Origin: Paenibacillus polymyxa
GTDB taxonomy: Bacteria > Bacillota > Bacilli > Paenibacillales > Paenibacillaceae
DNA length: 64,000 nt
Direction of reading: 5' to 3'
NCBI RefSeq assembly: GCF_018614975.1
Contig: NZ_JAGGNR010000010.1
Span: 1-64,000, forward strand
This document shows, piece by piece, positions 8,360 through 17,422 of this stretch (position 1 is the stretch's first letter; each line of letters opens with the position of its first letter). The notes under the pieces are model-generated. The model was given only the letters and a program-made list of their open reading frames with translations. It did no database searches and was not told the DNA's origin. A program made the translations under genes and the position numbers.

Positions 8360-9095
8360 ACAGTTGCGGACAGCCTACCAGGAAGAGACCAAAGACTGGT
8401 CCGTTCCTGCGAGAATTAAACATAAAATGATGGATGGTATACGAAGTGATTCACACATCAGAAGAAATCGAAAAAAATGGCTGGTCACTGGGCTATTGGC
8501 TGCTGTACTCATTATTCCCACCGGAGTCTACGCAGGATACACCTATCTCGCAGACGGAATATATGGTTCACAGGAGAATATCAGAGCTATGGGGGGAACA
8601 GCTGAGGATTATATGAGGTTGGAAGCAAAGCTGCAGACGGCCAAGGCCCATTTCAGCGAAGAAGAATTTGTTCGATATATGGACTTGCTGAAGCAAATGG
8701 GGCATATGGCCGTGAAGTATGCCGATTCTCAGGGCAATATGCATCCAGAGCAGTGGAATACGATAGAGCAGGAACAGTATAACGCTCTTGTAGCTGAACT
8801 GGAACCGTTTTTCGAGAAGCTGGAAGGTGTGAGTGTAGGGTCCTCCATAAAAATGATGGATGAGCAGCAATTTTGGACGGAACAGTTGGTACAGGCAGAG
8901 AAGACATTTACCAAGGAACAATATCGTGAGTTCAAGTCTGTCTATGAACAAATGAAAAAATACAAAGTTATGGTTATGGACAAGGATGGAAGTATCCATG
9001 AGGAACGCTTGTCAGCGGAACAGAAGGATGATTTAAGGCAGCTAGAGAGGCGCCTAATTCCCTATTTGAAACGGTTGGGACTTAATATACGTTGA
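8346..9095 (+). CDS. Membrane-anchored DUF3600-like protein, probable anti-sigma factor
   Basis: A 249-residue protein with a short cytoplasmic N-terminus (residues 1-40), one membrane segment (about 41-62) and a large external domain. It has no zinc HxxxCxxC motif. The outer part has an internal repeat: residues about 76-160 and 168-249 share the pattern L-x2-A-x3-F(S/T)xE(E/Q)(F/Y), then QM-x8-D-x2-G-x2-H-x-E, then LE-x3-PY/F-x-KL. This recalls DUF3600, a domain found beside ECF sigma genes in Bacilli. Overlap with the sigma gene supports a sigma/anti-sigma pair. That it inhibits the sigma factor is inference. Confidence 0.8.
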   Translation: MKLDEQLRTAYQEETKDWSVPARIKHKMMDGIRSDSHIRRNRKKWLVTGLLAAVLIIPTGVYAGYTYLADGIYGSQENIRAMGGTAEDYMRLEAKLQTAKAHFSEEEFVRYMDLLKQMGHMAVKYADSQGNMHPEQWNTIEQEQYNALVAELEPFFEKLEGVSVGSSIKMMDEQQFWTEQLVQAEKTFTKEQYREFKSVYEQMKKYKVMVMDKDGSIHEERLSAEQKDDLRQLERRLIPYLKRLGLNIR

Positions 9096-9128
9096 GTCGT
9101 GTGACCTGTGAAAGAGGAGCAGAAGTGG

Positions 9129-9156
9129 AGAAGCGAATACTTTCGCTTCTTTCTTT
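9129..9156 (+). terminator. Rho-independent terminator of the sigma operon
   Basis: The perfect 9-bp stem AGAAGCGAA / TTCGCTTCT with a TACT loop is followed by TTCTTTA. It separates the sigma operon from the convergent AraC gene. Confidence 0.75.
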
Positions 9157-9170
9157 ATGTTGTGATCTAA

Positions 9171-10046
9171 TTATTTCTTCCCCTGCATATTCAGTCGATA
9201 CTGATGAGGTGTTGTACCTGTGGCATTACGGAATACTTTACAAAAGTAGGACGGACTCGACATACCGACACGGTGACCGATTTCGGGAACGGTATGTGAG
9301 GAACGGGTGAGCAGTACACAGGCATGACGAATGCGGGTAGCTTGAGCATAAGCGACAATGGTGGTGCCGGTCGCTTTTTTGAATACATGAGACAGATAAT
9401 AGGGAGATAGATGAAGTGTATCTGCGATATGCTCCAAACGGAAAGGCTGTGCATAATGCTGTTCAATCCACTGGATTGCAGCTTCGGCATGAGGATGAAG
9501 AATATTTGCATTGGATGGGGTGCCCGCCTGGGAATCACGAGTTGCAACATCTTTCCATAAGTAGCGAAGTTGCGTAAGTGAATCGAGCACAAAGAGACAG
9601 GTATCCTCCCCAGCTTCATGAGGTAGCAGATCTGGATAAGTCTTATCGAATTGTTCCATTCGTTGAATGAGTGGGGAAGTGGCAGCAAGTCGGATGGGCT
9701 GAATGGGGGATTGCTCTCCCAGCAGATCGTGTATGAAATGGTGAGTCGTCATAAAATGCGACCAATGAGCCTTCAACAGATCAAGTTCAACCATGAGTAC
9801 ATTTCGAATGAAAGGCTGCTGTCTGGATACCTGAATCTGGATGTGATGCAATTGAAAAGGTCGAAAAATCATGAGCATACCGGGTTCAAGGGAGAAAACC
9901 TGACCTTCGGTTATCAACTGGCCATATCCTTCGTGAATATATGTTATCTCTATTTGTGAATGAGCATGGAACACTTCGCGAAACGTAGTGTTGGATGTGC
10001 GACGACAGGCCAGATTAAATTGTTCTCCGAGGATGATGGACATCAT
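9171..10046 (-). CDS. AraC family transcriptional regulator
   Basis: About 291 residues. The N-terminal half is a cupin-like sensing domain (FHAHSQIEITYI, then GQLITEGQVFSLEPG). The C-terminal 100 residues carry the two AraC helix-turn-helix motifs, ending in the signature GMSSPSYFCKVFRNATGTTPHQYR. I choose the ATG at 10046 (a second ATG follows at 10043) because GGGAGGTG lies 5-8 bases upstream; the longer TTG start at 10070 has no ribosome site. It is divergent from the Gfo/Idh/MocA dehydrogenase and so probably activates that gene in response to a sugar or polyol. Confidence 0.9.
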   Translation of the reverse strand: MMSIILGEQFNLACRRTSNTTFREVFHAHSQIEITYIHEGYGQLITEGQVFSLEPGMLMIFRPFQLHHIQIQVSRQQPFIRNVLMVELDLLKAHWSHFMTTHHFIHDLLGEQSPIQPIRLAATSPLIQRMEQFDKTYPDLLPHEAGEDTCLFVLDSLTQLRYLWKDVATRDSQAGTPSNANILHPHAEAAIQWIEQHYAQPFRLEHIADTLHLSPYYLSHVFKKATGTTIVAYAQATRIRHACVLLTRSSHTVPEIGHRVGMSSPSYFCKVFRNATGTTPHQYRLNMQGKK

Positions 10047-10154
10047 GAACACCTCCCTTATCATGCGCAAGATAGTTTTATTTTAGCACAAGATGAACGC
10101 ATAAAAGCGCTTTATTATTGCGTATTGTGAAGGGAATAAGGGAGGTATGCAACG

Positions 10155-11312
10155 ATGTTAAAAGTGGCGATTATCGGAGCAGGTGCAATTAGTGGAGCAC
10201 ATATCTCAGCATATTTGGCATTCCCTGAGAGATGTCAGATTGTTGCTGTGGTCGATATCTACGTGGAAAAAGCACAGAAGCGAATTAATGAATATGGTCT
10301 GGAAGGTGTACAAGCTGTCACGGATTACACAGATTTACTTGCTCAAAACATTGATCTGGTTTCAGTCTGTACACCACCTTATACCCATGCTCCAATCGCG
10401 TGCGATTTCTTGCAAGCAGGTGCACATGTACTGGTCGAAAAACCGATGGCCTCTTCCCTGGAGGAAGCGGATCTGATGCTGAGAGCAACCGAGAAAAGTG
10501 GAAAGCTGTTATCGGTGGTAGCTCAGAATCGGTTTACGACTCCAATGATGAAGTTAAAAGGTGTGTTGGACAGTAAACGAATGGGCCCTATAGTTCATGT
10601 GCAGGTGGATTCGTTCTGGTGGCGAGGTCACAATTATTATGATCTGTGGTGGCGTGGGACATGGGAAAAAGAAGGCGGGGGTTGTACCCTTAATCATGCG
10701 GTGCATCATATTGATGCCATGCTCTGGATGATGGGACCTCCAGTGGAATTACAGGCGATGATGGCAAATACGGCACATGATCATGCCGAAGTTGAGGATA
10801 TATCCATCGCGATGCTTCGCTTCCAGGAAGGTGCGCTTGGCATGATTACCAGTTCCGTCGTACATCACGGAGAGGAACAGCAGTTAATTTTTCAAGGCAA
10901 AGAAGCCCGGGTATCTGCACCTTGGAAAGTGGTTGCTTCTACCGCGCGGAATAACGGATTTCCGGAACCAAATCAAGAGTTGGAACACCAGATTCAGCAG
11001 CTGGTTGACGAATTACCGGATGTTACTCATGTGGGCCATGCTGGGCAAGTTGAGAATGTGTTAAACGCTATTGAGACAGGATCTCCCCTTCTGGTGGATG
11101 GCGGAAGTGGTCGGAATACACTTGAACTGATTGTAGGAATCTATAAATCCGCAAGCACGGGGGAAAAGGTTGTTTTCCCACTAGGGTCGGAAGATACGTT
11201 TTACACAAGAGAAGGAATGATGCAACACGCCGTACACTTTTATGAAAAAAAGACGACGGTGGAGAACTTCGAGGATTCGAGTATTACACTCGGGAATAAG
11301 TTGGATTCTTAG
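10155..11312 (+). CDS. Gfo/Idh/MocA family oxidoreductase
   Basis: A 385-residue NAD(P)-dependent sugar or inositol dehydrogenase. The Rossmann motif VAIIGAGAISGAH is at residues 4-16, and VEKPMA, typical of the family, is near residue 96. The C-terminal alpha/beta domain contains GGGCTLNHAVHHIDAMLWM with the histidines expected at the active site. AGGGAGG precedes the ATG. It is transcribed away from the AraC regulator with an 108-base shared promoter region. The substrate is unknown. Confidence 0.9.
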   Translation: MLKVAIIGAGAISGAHISAYLAFPERCQIVAVVDIYVEKAQKRINEYGLEGVQAVTDYTDLLAQNIDLVSVCTPPYTHAPIACDFLQAGAHVLVEKPMASSLEEADLMLRATEKSGKLLSVVAQNRFTTPMMKLKGVLDSKRMGPIVHVQVDSFWWRGHNYYDLWWRGTWEKEGGGCTLNHAVHHIDAMLWMMGPPVELQAMMANTAHDHAEVEDISIAMLRFQEGALGMITSSVVHHGEEQQLIFQGKEARVSAPWKVVASTARNNGFPEPNQELEHQIQQLVDELPDVTHVGHAGQVENVLNAIETGSPLLVDGGSGRNTLELIVGIYKSASTGEKVVFPLGSEDTFYTREGMMQHAVHFYEKKTTVENFEDSSITLGNKLDS

Positions 11313-11459
11313 TATTTTAAGTACTTCCAGTTTTTTTCATCCATTTAACTCGCAATCGCTTCAAGATAATAATCTCCATAGTCATGGATTGGATCAACAG
11401 AAAGAGGGCGCAAATGAAACGCGCAGGACTACTTACTCCTTGAGACAACATCACTTTGG

Positions 11460-11633
11460 GTGGAAGAGGAGGGGCAGACGCGCCGGTTTCCAAATGGACC
11501 GTATTTCATCCAGTTATTTCGCAAAACTGCTGGGACGATCCCAATTCAGTATCGGCAACAATTTGAACGAAGCAGTAAGCATTATTTTAGTTCTCAAAAA
11601 AAAGAGCGTTATTACGTCTCTATATACAATTAG
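11460..11633 (+). pseudogene. Remnant of an AraC-family regulator (C-terminal end only)
   Basis: The frame ending at TAG 11633 reads FPNGPYFIQLFRKTAGTIP followed by IQYRQQFERSS. This matches the last helix-turn-helix of AraC regulators (compare SPSYFCKVFRNATGTTPHQYR in the neighbouring regulator). No start codon, sensing domain or first HTH can be found upstream, so it is a decayed gene end. The rest of the 11.3-11.75 kb gap holds only an imperfect long-range stem, AATCCCGG (11657) with CCGGGATT (11707). Confidence 0.65.
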
Positions 11634-11763
11634 TATTTACCGTTTGAAGTAAATAAATCCCGGCTGTGGATTGCACTAGCCAGTTGCTAAATGCGATACT
11701 CCACCTCCGGGATTACACAGCGTTACCTTCAAGCTAAATAAACCATAAGGATTCCTCAAGCTA

Positions 11764-12084
11764 TTACAGCCACTTATCAGCCCAACGTTCCACGGCGCTT
11801 AGCGCTCTCCCCAGTTCCGTGCCTTTTCGTGACAACATATATTCAGTTCGAACTGGGCGTTCCGTGACCACATGGCGAACCACGAGTCCTTCTTCCTCCA
11901 ATTCCTTCATTCGCTCATTTAACACACGTTTGCTCAAGTCAGGGATATAAGCGTGAATCTCACTGAAGCGTTTGGGTTCCTCCATCAATGCATGGATAAT
12001 GAGGGCTACCCATTTTCGGCCAATGATCTGATAAGATTGTTCCACTTTTGTGCATATTTGCTTGGCATTCTCATCATCGCTCAT
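11764..12084 (-). CDS. HxlR family transcriptional regulator
   Basis: A 106-residue winged-helix regulator with the family form: CTKVEQSYQIIGRKWVALII at the N-terminus, the recognition helix LSKRVLNERMKELEEEGLV and the wing RPVRTEYMLSRKGTEL. The start is ATG 12084 after AAAGGAG; longer in-frame starts lack a ribosome site. HxlR proteins often sense reactive carbonyls, quinones or redox state. It stands alone and its target is not evident. Confidence 0.9.
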   Translation of the reverse strand: MSDDENAKQICTKVEQSYQIIGRKWVALIIHALMEEPKRFSEIHAYIPDLSKRVLNERMKELEEEGLVVRHVVTERPVRTEYMLSRKGTELGRALSAVERWADKWL

Positions 12085-12499
12085 GATTGTGCTCCTTTGA
12101 TTTAGTATTGCCTGTAATATCATTAGTATACTTATTGTAACCTACTTGTCCACAGGCCATATGTGTAAAATGTCACATACCAATTGTTCTTAATGTTACC
12201 ACATAAAGCGTTATCATCAAATAAAAACCCTATAAACACTGGAGTTCACAGGTTCGACACGATTATTGACGAATTGTGACGACAGGTGTAATATGGGTAA
12301 CGTTAATTCAAATGGTTACAATTTATAACCTAAACACAGGTTGTGGAGAGAAGGAATGTTCCATGGTTGAATTCAGGCGTGTTATATAAACGGAGGCAAG
12401 GCGGGGAACACATCCACTTATTCCGTCTTTTGTCATGCTTGGATTTGGACATTTTGCAACATCATATACTATACTGCACAGATCACAGGAGGCACTCCA
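12085..12499. other. Promoter region between the HxlR regulator and zwf
   Basis: No gene is supported in these 415 bases. The stretch should hold divergent promoters. AT-rich segments such as GTTACCACATAAAGCGTTATCATC lie mid-gap, but I cannot assign a clear -35/-10 pair. Confidence 0.35.
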
Positions 12500-13954
12500 A
12501 TGGATGCAATGACATTTGTCCTGTTCGGGGCAACAGGCGATTTAGCCAAACGCAAGATTTATCCTGCATTATATAACTTGTACATGGATCAGAAAATGCC
12601 GAAATCCTTCTCCGTTATCGGGTTGGGACGACGTGAGTTGTCAGATACAGATTTCCAGGCGAATGTTGAAAAGTCACTGCATGAATTTTCACGTCAGACG
12701 CCGGAAGAAGCATCTCAAGTTCGTGATTTCATTGGAGCTTTCCGTTATTGTTCACTAAATAATACGAAGCTTGAGGATTACACTAAACTGTTGGAGTTGG
12801 TTCAACAGCGTGAACAAGAGCTTAACATTCCCGAAAACCGCATGTTCTACATGTCGGTGGCACCGGAATTCTTTGAGCCAATTGCATTAAACATTCAAGA
12901 AAGTGGCCTGGGTAACACCAAAGGTTGGAAGAAACTGATTATCGAAAAACCATTTGGACACGACCTGCAATCGGCTCGTGATCTGAACGAAAAACTGAGC
13001 AATACCTTTGCGGAAGAAGAGATCTATCGCATTGACCATTTCCTCGGTAAACCGATGGTTCAAAATATTGAGACGCTCACCTATGCAAATCCGGTGATTC
13101 AGGCGTTGTGGTCTAACCGTTATATTGCCAATGTACAGATTACGGCAAGTGAGACCGTGGGTGTTGAAGAACGTGCCGCGTATTACGACCAAAGCGGTGC
13201 CCTTCGTGACATGTTTCAAAACCATATGCTTCAGTTGCTGATGATGATTGGTTTGCACTTGCCCAAACGTTGCACACCGGAAGAAATTCAATTCAAAAAG
13301 CAAAAAGTTGCTGAAGCACTTCGTCCGTTGACAAAAGAAAATATCGCTTCTGAAGTTGTTCGTGCACAATATGCAGCAGGTGAGCTGCAAGGTTCCTCGG
13401 TTGTTGGATATCTGGACGAGCCTGGCATCCCTGCCGGATCTCAGAACGAGACCTATGTTGCCGCGAGACTATGGATCGATGATCCATTCTGGAGCGAGGT
13501 ACCATTTTACATCCGTACAGGTAAACGTCTGGCTGAGAAATCCACCAGAATTGTTGTTGAATTCAAGTCTCCACTGAAGACGGGGCATGAATCCGAGAAT
13601 ACAACGGAACCTAACTTGCTGACGATTGAAATTGGTCCGGGAGAAAGCATCTCGCTTCAATTAAATGCGAAGAATCCATTGAACCATGGTGAAGTGGAGC
13701 CTATGCATATGACCTTCAACTCAGGTAAACGTAACATCCCTGAAGCTTACGAGAATCTGATCTTTGATGCGATGCGTGGAGATTCCACCTTCTTCGCTCA
13801 TTGGAACGAAGTGGAGCTGGCATGGCAATGGGTGCAACCGATTCAGGAGGCATTCGAAGCAGGCAGCGTGCCACTGGATACGTACAGTGCAGGTTCGCAT
13901 GGACCCGAGTCAGCAGATCGCCTGACCGCAGCAGACGGCTACCGTTGGTGGTAA
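12500..13954 (+). CDS. zwf: Glucose-6-phosphate 1-dehydrogenase
   Basis: A 484-residue enzyme catalysing NADP-dependent oxidation of glucose-6-phosphate to 6-phosphogluconolactone, the first step of the oxidative pentose-phosphate pathway. The nucleotide motif GATGDLAKRKIYPALY is at residues 8-23. The substrate motif EKPFGHD is near residue 150. The active-site segment RIDHFLGK is at residues 177-184. The length is normal for the family. ACAGGAGG precedes the ATG. The next two genes, gnd and transaldolase, belong to the same pathway but are separated by longer gaps. Confidence 0.97.
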   Translation: MDAMTFVLFGATGDLAKRKIYPALYNLYMDQKMPKSFSVIGLGRRELSDTDFQANVEKSLHEFSRQTPEEASQVRDFIGAFRYCSLNNTKLEDYTKLLELVQQREQELNIPENRMFYMSVAPEFFEPIALNIQESGLGNTKGWKKLIIEKPFGHDLQSARDLNEKLSNTFAEEEIYRIDHFLGKPMVQNIETLTYANPVIQALWSNRYIANVQITASETVGVEERAAYYDQSGALRDMFQNHMLQLLMMIGLHLPKRCTPEEIQFKKQKVAEALRPLTKENIASEVVRAQYAAGELQGSSVVGYLDEPGIPAGSQNETYVAARLWIDDPFWSEVPFYIRTGKRLAEKSTRIVVEFKSPLKTGHESENTTEPNLLTIEIGPGESISLQLNAKNPLNHGEVEPMHMTFNSGKRNIPEAYENLIFDAMRGDSTFFAHWNEVELAWQWVQPIQEAFEAGSVPLDTYSAGSHGPESADRLTAADGYRWW

Positions 13955-14249
13955 GTGAAACGAAAAAGTGAACACAGAGATAAGAGCGGTATAAGCCGTT
14001 CTGCTCACGAATGAACATTTTGCACAATCCAATTGCGTCTTCTAAGTGAGCAGGATATAGAACGACAAGCTTCTATGCGCCTAGAGCGTTTGTGCTTGGA
14101 GCGAACTGGATTGATAAAGAAAAATGCTGATATATATGAAGTATTTATGATGAATTATACCGTTCCAATTTTGCATAAGCCCTTCCGGTTATGTGACCGG
14201 AAGGCCGTGAAAATTTTTAAATATAGATTAGCGGACGCACTGAGTTTTT

Positions 14250-14412
14250 TGCCTAAGTAGCGACGTAGTGTAGGGGACGGAATCGATTCTGTAGAAGCAA
14301 AGCGTTCGCCTTTGTATCCAAATTTCATCAATTTAAAGGTTGATGAAAAGAAATTTGGATACAACAGCGATCGAAAGAACGATCCGTAACCGGAACGATT
14401 GCTGCGAAACGG
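14250..14412 (-). repeat. Dispersed hairpin repeat, copy A
   Basis: Read on the minus strand it begins CGTTCCGGTTACGGATCGTT, continues through GATCGCTGTTGT, has a large stem (ATCCAAATTTC with GAAATTTGGAT on the plus strand) and ends ACAAAGGCGAACGCT, then ATCGATTCCGTCCCC. The flanks are nearly identical to copy B (33640-33776), and the core arrangement also occurs in copy C (50650-50790). The loop differs between copies. It lies in the 525-base gap between zwf and gnd, which has no other recognisable content. Confidence 0.75.
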
Positions 14413-14479
14413 GAATGTAGTCTGGCGCTCTGCAACAAAGATGAAATTTAAACATTGTTCATAACAGGAGGATTTTAAA

Positions 14480-15373
14480 ATGAAACTTGGACTTGTCGGA
14501 TTAGGAAAAATGGGATTGAACTTGGGTAGAAACTTGATTGATCACAAACACGAAGTGGTTGCTTTTGACCTGAACGCTGAAGCAGTAAAAGAAATGAAAG
14601 AATACGGCGCTGAAGGCGTATCTTCTTACGCAGAGATGGTGGCTTCGCTCGAATCCCCACGTGTACTGTGGATCATGGTCCCTCACAACGTAGTAGACGC
14701 TGTACTTGCTGAAGTTAGTCCATTGCTCTCCAAAGGCGACATCATTATTGAAGCGGGTAACTCCCACTATAAGGAATCCATCCGTCGTTACGAAGAGATG
14801 AAACCTAAAGGTATTCACTACATGGATGCAGGTACATCTGGCGGTATGGAAGGCGCACGTAACGGTGCCTGTTACATGATCGGTGGCGATCCTGAAGCTT
14901 GGGCAATCGTTGAGCCAGCATTTAAAGACACTGCTGTAGAGAACGGTTATCTGTATGCAGGTAAAGCGGGTAGCGGTCACTTCCTCAAAATGGTTCACAA
15001 TGGTATCGAGTACGGGATGATGGCATCCATCGGTGAAGGTTTTGACGTATTGGAGAAAAGTGGATTTGATTTCGACTTCGAACAAGTGGCTCGCGTATGG
15101 AACAACGGTTCCGTTATCCGCTCTTGGTTGATGGAGCTGACAGAACGTGCCTTCTCCAAAGATGCGAACCTCGACGAGATTAAAGGTGTAATGCACTCTT
15201 CCGGCGAAGGACGCTGGACGGTAGAAACGGCATTTGACCTTCAAACCGCTACACCAGTTATCGCATTGTCCTTGCTGATGCGTTATCGTTCCCTGGAAAC
15301 AGATACATTCACAGGTAAAGTGGTAGCAGCATTGCGTAATGAATTTGGCGGTCACGCTGTAGAGAAAAATTAA
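14480..15373 (+). CDS. gnd: 6-phosphogluconate dehydrogenase, decarboxylating (short, GndA/YqeC type)
   Basis: A 297-residue member of the short 6-phosphogluconate dehydrogenase group, which converts 6-phosphogluconate to ribulose-5-phosphate. The N-terminal Rossmann motif GLVGLGKMGLNLGRNL is followed by the substrate-binding DAGTSGGMEGA and by the catalytic segment GHFLKMVHNGIEYGMM. The long enzyme is about 470 residues; this length is typical of the short type that often prefers NAD. AACAGGAGG precedes the ATG. It lies between zwf and a transaldolase, which supports the assignment. Confidence 0.93.
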   Translation: MKLGLVGLGKMGLNLGRNLIDHKHEVVAFDLNAEAVKEMKEYGAEGVSSYAEMVASLESPRVLWIMVPHNVVDAVLAEVSPLLSKGDIIIEAGNSHYKESIRRYEEMKPKGIHYMDAGTSGGMEGARNGACYMIGGDPEAWAIVEPAFKDTAVENGYLYAGKAGSGHFLKMVHNGIEYGMMASIGEGFDVLEKSGFDFDFEQVARVWNNGSVIRSWLMELTERAFSKDANLDEIKGVMHSSGEGRWTVETAFDLQTATPVIALSLLMRYRSLETDTFTGKVVAALRNEFGGHAVEKN

Positions 15374-15459
15374 TTTTATATATAACTGTTAACATATGAT
15401 GAACATTGGGTAATGACTTATATCGTGTTTACGAATTCATCAAGTGGAGGTAACATATC

Positions 15460-16104
15460 ATGAAATTTTTCTTGGATACAGGGAATGTGGAAGAAATCAA
15501 ACGGATCGAACGTCTGGGTCTGGTGGATGGAGTCACGACTAACCCGTCTTTGATCGCCAAAGAAGGTCGCGTATTTAAAGAAGTCATTCAGGAGATCTGT
15601 GGCGTTGTTAAGGGCCCGGTCAGTGCTGAAGTCATCGGTCTCAAAGCTGAGGATATGTTGAAGGAAGCTTATGAAATTGCAGAATGGGCACCGAATGTAG
15701 TCATTAAATTGCCGATGACCGAAGATGGGCTGTACGCTTGTCATGAGTTGACGCAAAAAGGGATCAAAACTAATGTAACCCTGATTTTCTCCGCAGCACA
15801 GGGCCTGATGGCGGCGAAAGCCGGTGCAACCTACATCAGTCCATTCGTTGGTCGCTTGGATGATATTGCGGTGGATGGTATGAAATTGATTCGTGATCTG
15901 CGTCTTATTCTGGACATGTATGATCTGCCTTCCGAGATTATCGCAGCAAGCATTCGCAATATCAAACATGTAGAGGATGCAGCCCTTTCCGGTGCGCATA
16001 TTGCCACTATTCCGGGTTCGCTTCTGCCGACACTTTGGAAACACCCACTGACGGACAGCGGGATTGAACGTTTCCTGAAAGACTGGGAATCTGTTCCGAA
16101 ATAA
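15460..16104 (+). CDS. tal: Transaldolase / fructose-6-phosphate aldolase-like
   Basis: A 214-residue TalC/FSA-type enzyme. The start [14 protein letters not shown] and the later [13 protein letters not shown] are hallmarks. K83 in [11 protein letters not shown] is the Schiff-base lysine. The tail includes [23 protein letters not shown]. Small enzymes of this type in Bacilli act as transaldolases in the non-oxidative pentose-phosphate pathway, and the zwf-gnd neighbourhood agrees. Whether it is a transaldolase or an FSA cannot be told with certainty. Confidence 0.92.
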   Translation: MKFFLDTGNVEEIKRIERLGLVDGVTTNPSLIAKEGRVFKEVIQEICGVVKGPVSAEVIGLKAEDMLKEAYEIAEWAPNVVIKLPMTEDGLYACHELTQKGIKTNVTLIFSAAQGLMAAKAGATYISPFVGRLDDIAVDGMKLIRDLRLILDMYDLPSEIIAASIRNIKHVEDAALSGAHIATIPGSLLPTLWKHPLTDSGIERFLKDWESVPK

Positions 16105-16149
16105 AAGGATAGAACATAGCCTAAATCTTTGGGTGGTCTGAACAGAAAG

Positions 16150-16192
16150 CCTTTCGCCTTGCAGAGTAATCTGCGGGTGAAAGGTTTTTTTA
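16150..16192 (+). terminator. Rho-independent terminator after the transaldolase gene
   Basis: A long stem, CCTTTCGCC-TTGCAGA / TCTGCGG-GTGAAAGG, with a GTAA loop is followed by seven T. Confidence 0.85.
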
Positions 16193-16366
16193 TCTCTGTT
16201 TATGTGTTTCCGATTTCCGATTAGATCAGCAATAAGGAGTACTTGTCCCTTTCATGTTGTTGTTACTTTCTATCCAGTGTCCACGTACTGTCCTTCTTTT
16301 TCAGGACAACGGTGCATAAGGTTAACATATAGCCTATAGCTCATCCCGTAGGGGAGGGACACTTCG

Positions 16367-17245
16367 ATGATGAGAAGAAAATGGCGAAGCCGGAGACGCC
16401 GTAAGCCGCCAAGCGGCAAACGCAAAATGTGGTTGATCATTTTATTAATCACCGCGTTTTGTTTGATGCAGGGCTTTGCTTATGTGGATAAAAAGATGAA
16501 GCCCCCCATCATGCATTTGGCCAAGATCAGAGTGAAGCAGATTGCGACTGAAGCGATCAACAAGGCGATTACAGCACAGGTTGCAGATGGCAAAACCAAC
16601 GAAGGACTGATTGACTGGAAGACGGATACCGCCGGGAAAGTTTCCGGTTTCATGCTGAACTACAATGAGCATATGCGAATCACTGCAAGTACGATGAATA
16701 TTGTGCAATCCACGCTGCAGAATGTACACATGTTAAAAGAAAAAATCCCGCTGGGGCAGGCGCTCGGCAGTCCGGTGTTGGCTTCATTTGGCCCGAGTAT
16801 ACCGGTTCGTATTGAGCCCCAAGGCGCTGTCAAAGTGGACCTGAACACCCGTCAACAGAATGCGGGTATTAACATGATTTTGGTGGAAGTGTACATTCAC
16901 ATCATTGCTGAGGTCGCGGTCGTGGTACCCTTCGACATGGAGCCCGAAACGGTCGATACGGAGATCCCGATTTCCTACCTTCTGGTTGTCGGGGATGTGC
17001 CAATGTATTATTACGATAATCAGGGCAAGCCAGTGGGCAGTAACGGCAGTAATGCCCCAGCTATTGCACTGCCCTCAGGTCATACGGGTGTATCAAGCGG
17101 TAATGGAGTAACTACGAATCCCCTTAACCAGAACCAGCAACAGACGCCGTCAGACCATTTGCAAGGGAATGAACTTGAATTTGAGCCGGATGATTTGCCT
17201 GATGTGAATGGGGGATTGCAACCTAATAAGGATACCCAGCCATGA
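16367..17245 (+). CDS. yunB: Sporulation protein YunB
   Basis: A 292-residue membrane-anchored protein. After a very basic N-terminus (residues 1-20) there is one membrane segment (about 21-40), then the YunB domain with the pattern IATEAINKAI, GKVSGFMLNYNEHMRI, IPLGQALGSPVLASFGPSIPV and ISYLLVVGDVP. In B. subtilis yunB is a mother-cell sporulation gene and sits beside lytH and near lipA, as here. The tail after residue 225 is rich in Gln, Asn and Pro and is probably disordered. A GGGGAGGG site precedes the ATG. Confidence 0.92.
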   Translation: MMRRKWRSRRRRKPPSGKRKMWLIILLITAFCLMQGFAYVDKKMKPPIMHLAKIRVKQIATEAINKAITAQVADGKTNEGLIDWKTDTAGKVSGFMLNYNEHMRITASTMNIVQSTLQNVHMLKEKIPLGQALGSPVLASFGPSIPVRIEPQGAVKVDLNTRQQNAGINMILVEVYIHIIAEVAVVVPFDMEPETVDTEIPISYLLVVGDVPMYYYDNQGKPVGSNGSNAPAIALPSGHTGVSSGNGVTTNPLNQNQQQTPSDHLQGNELEFEPDDLPDVNGGLQPNKDTQP

Positions 17246-17276
17246 TACACACAAATTTGAATTGCAAAGCAAAGAA

Positions 17277-17305
17277 GAGGCCTCTATTAAAGAGGTCCCT
17301 TTTTC
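17277..17305 (+). terminator. Terminator after yunB
   Basis: GGCCTCT / AGAGGTCC form a short stem followed by CCTTTTTC. Confidence 0.6.
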
Positions 17306-17422
17306 GAATGCTTATCGTACTGTGAGCCGAAGAGAATCGACTTAATCCCGCCAATTTACAGGTTTGGATCAAGACATGAGGTGTACTCCAAATTGCTTAC
17401 GCATACCGAGCATATCCTCGTT

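Noticed and set aside
12343-12576. 77-codon frame overlapping the zwf start
   Set aside because: It has biased residue content (His, Cys, Arg) and no homology-like pattern, and it overlaps the zwf start out of frame.
14501-15355. 284-codon open frame antisense to gnd
   Set aside because: It is exactly antisense to a strongly conserved enzyme, is rich in Cys, His and Phe as expected of reversed codons, and has no ribosome site.
15418-16044. 208-codon open frame antisense to the transaldolase gene
   Set aside because: Composition and position show it is a shadow of the coding strand.
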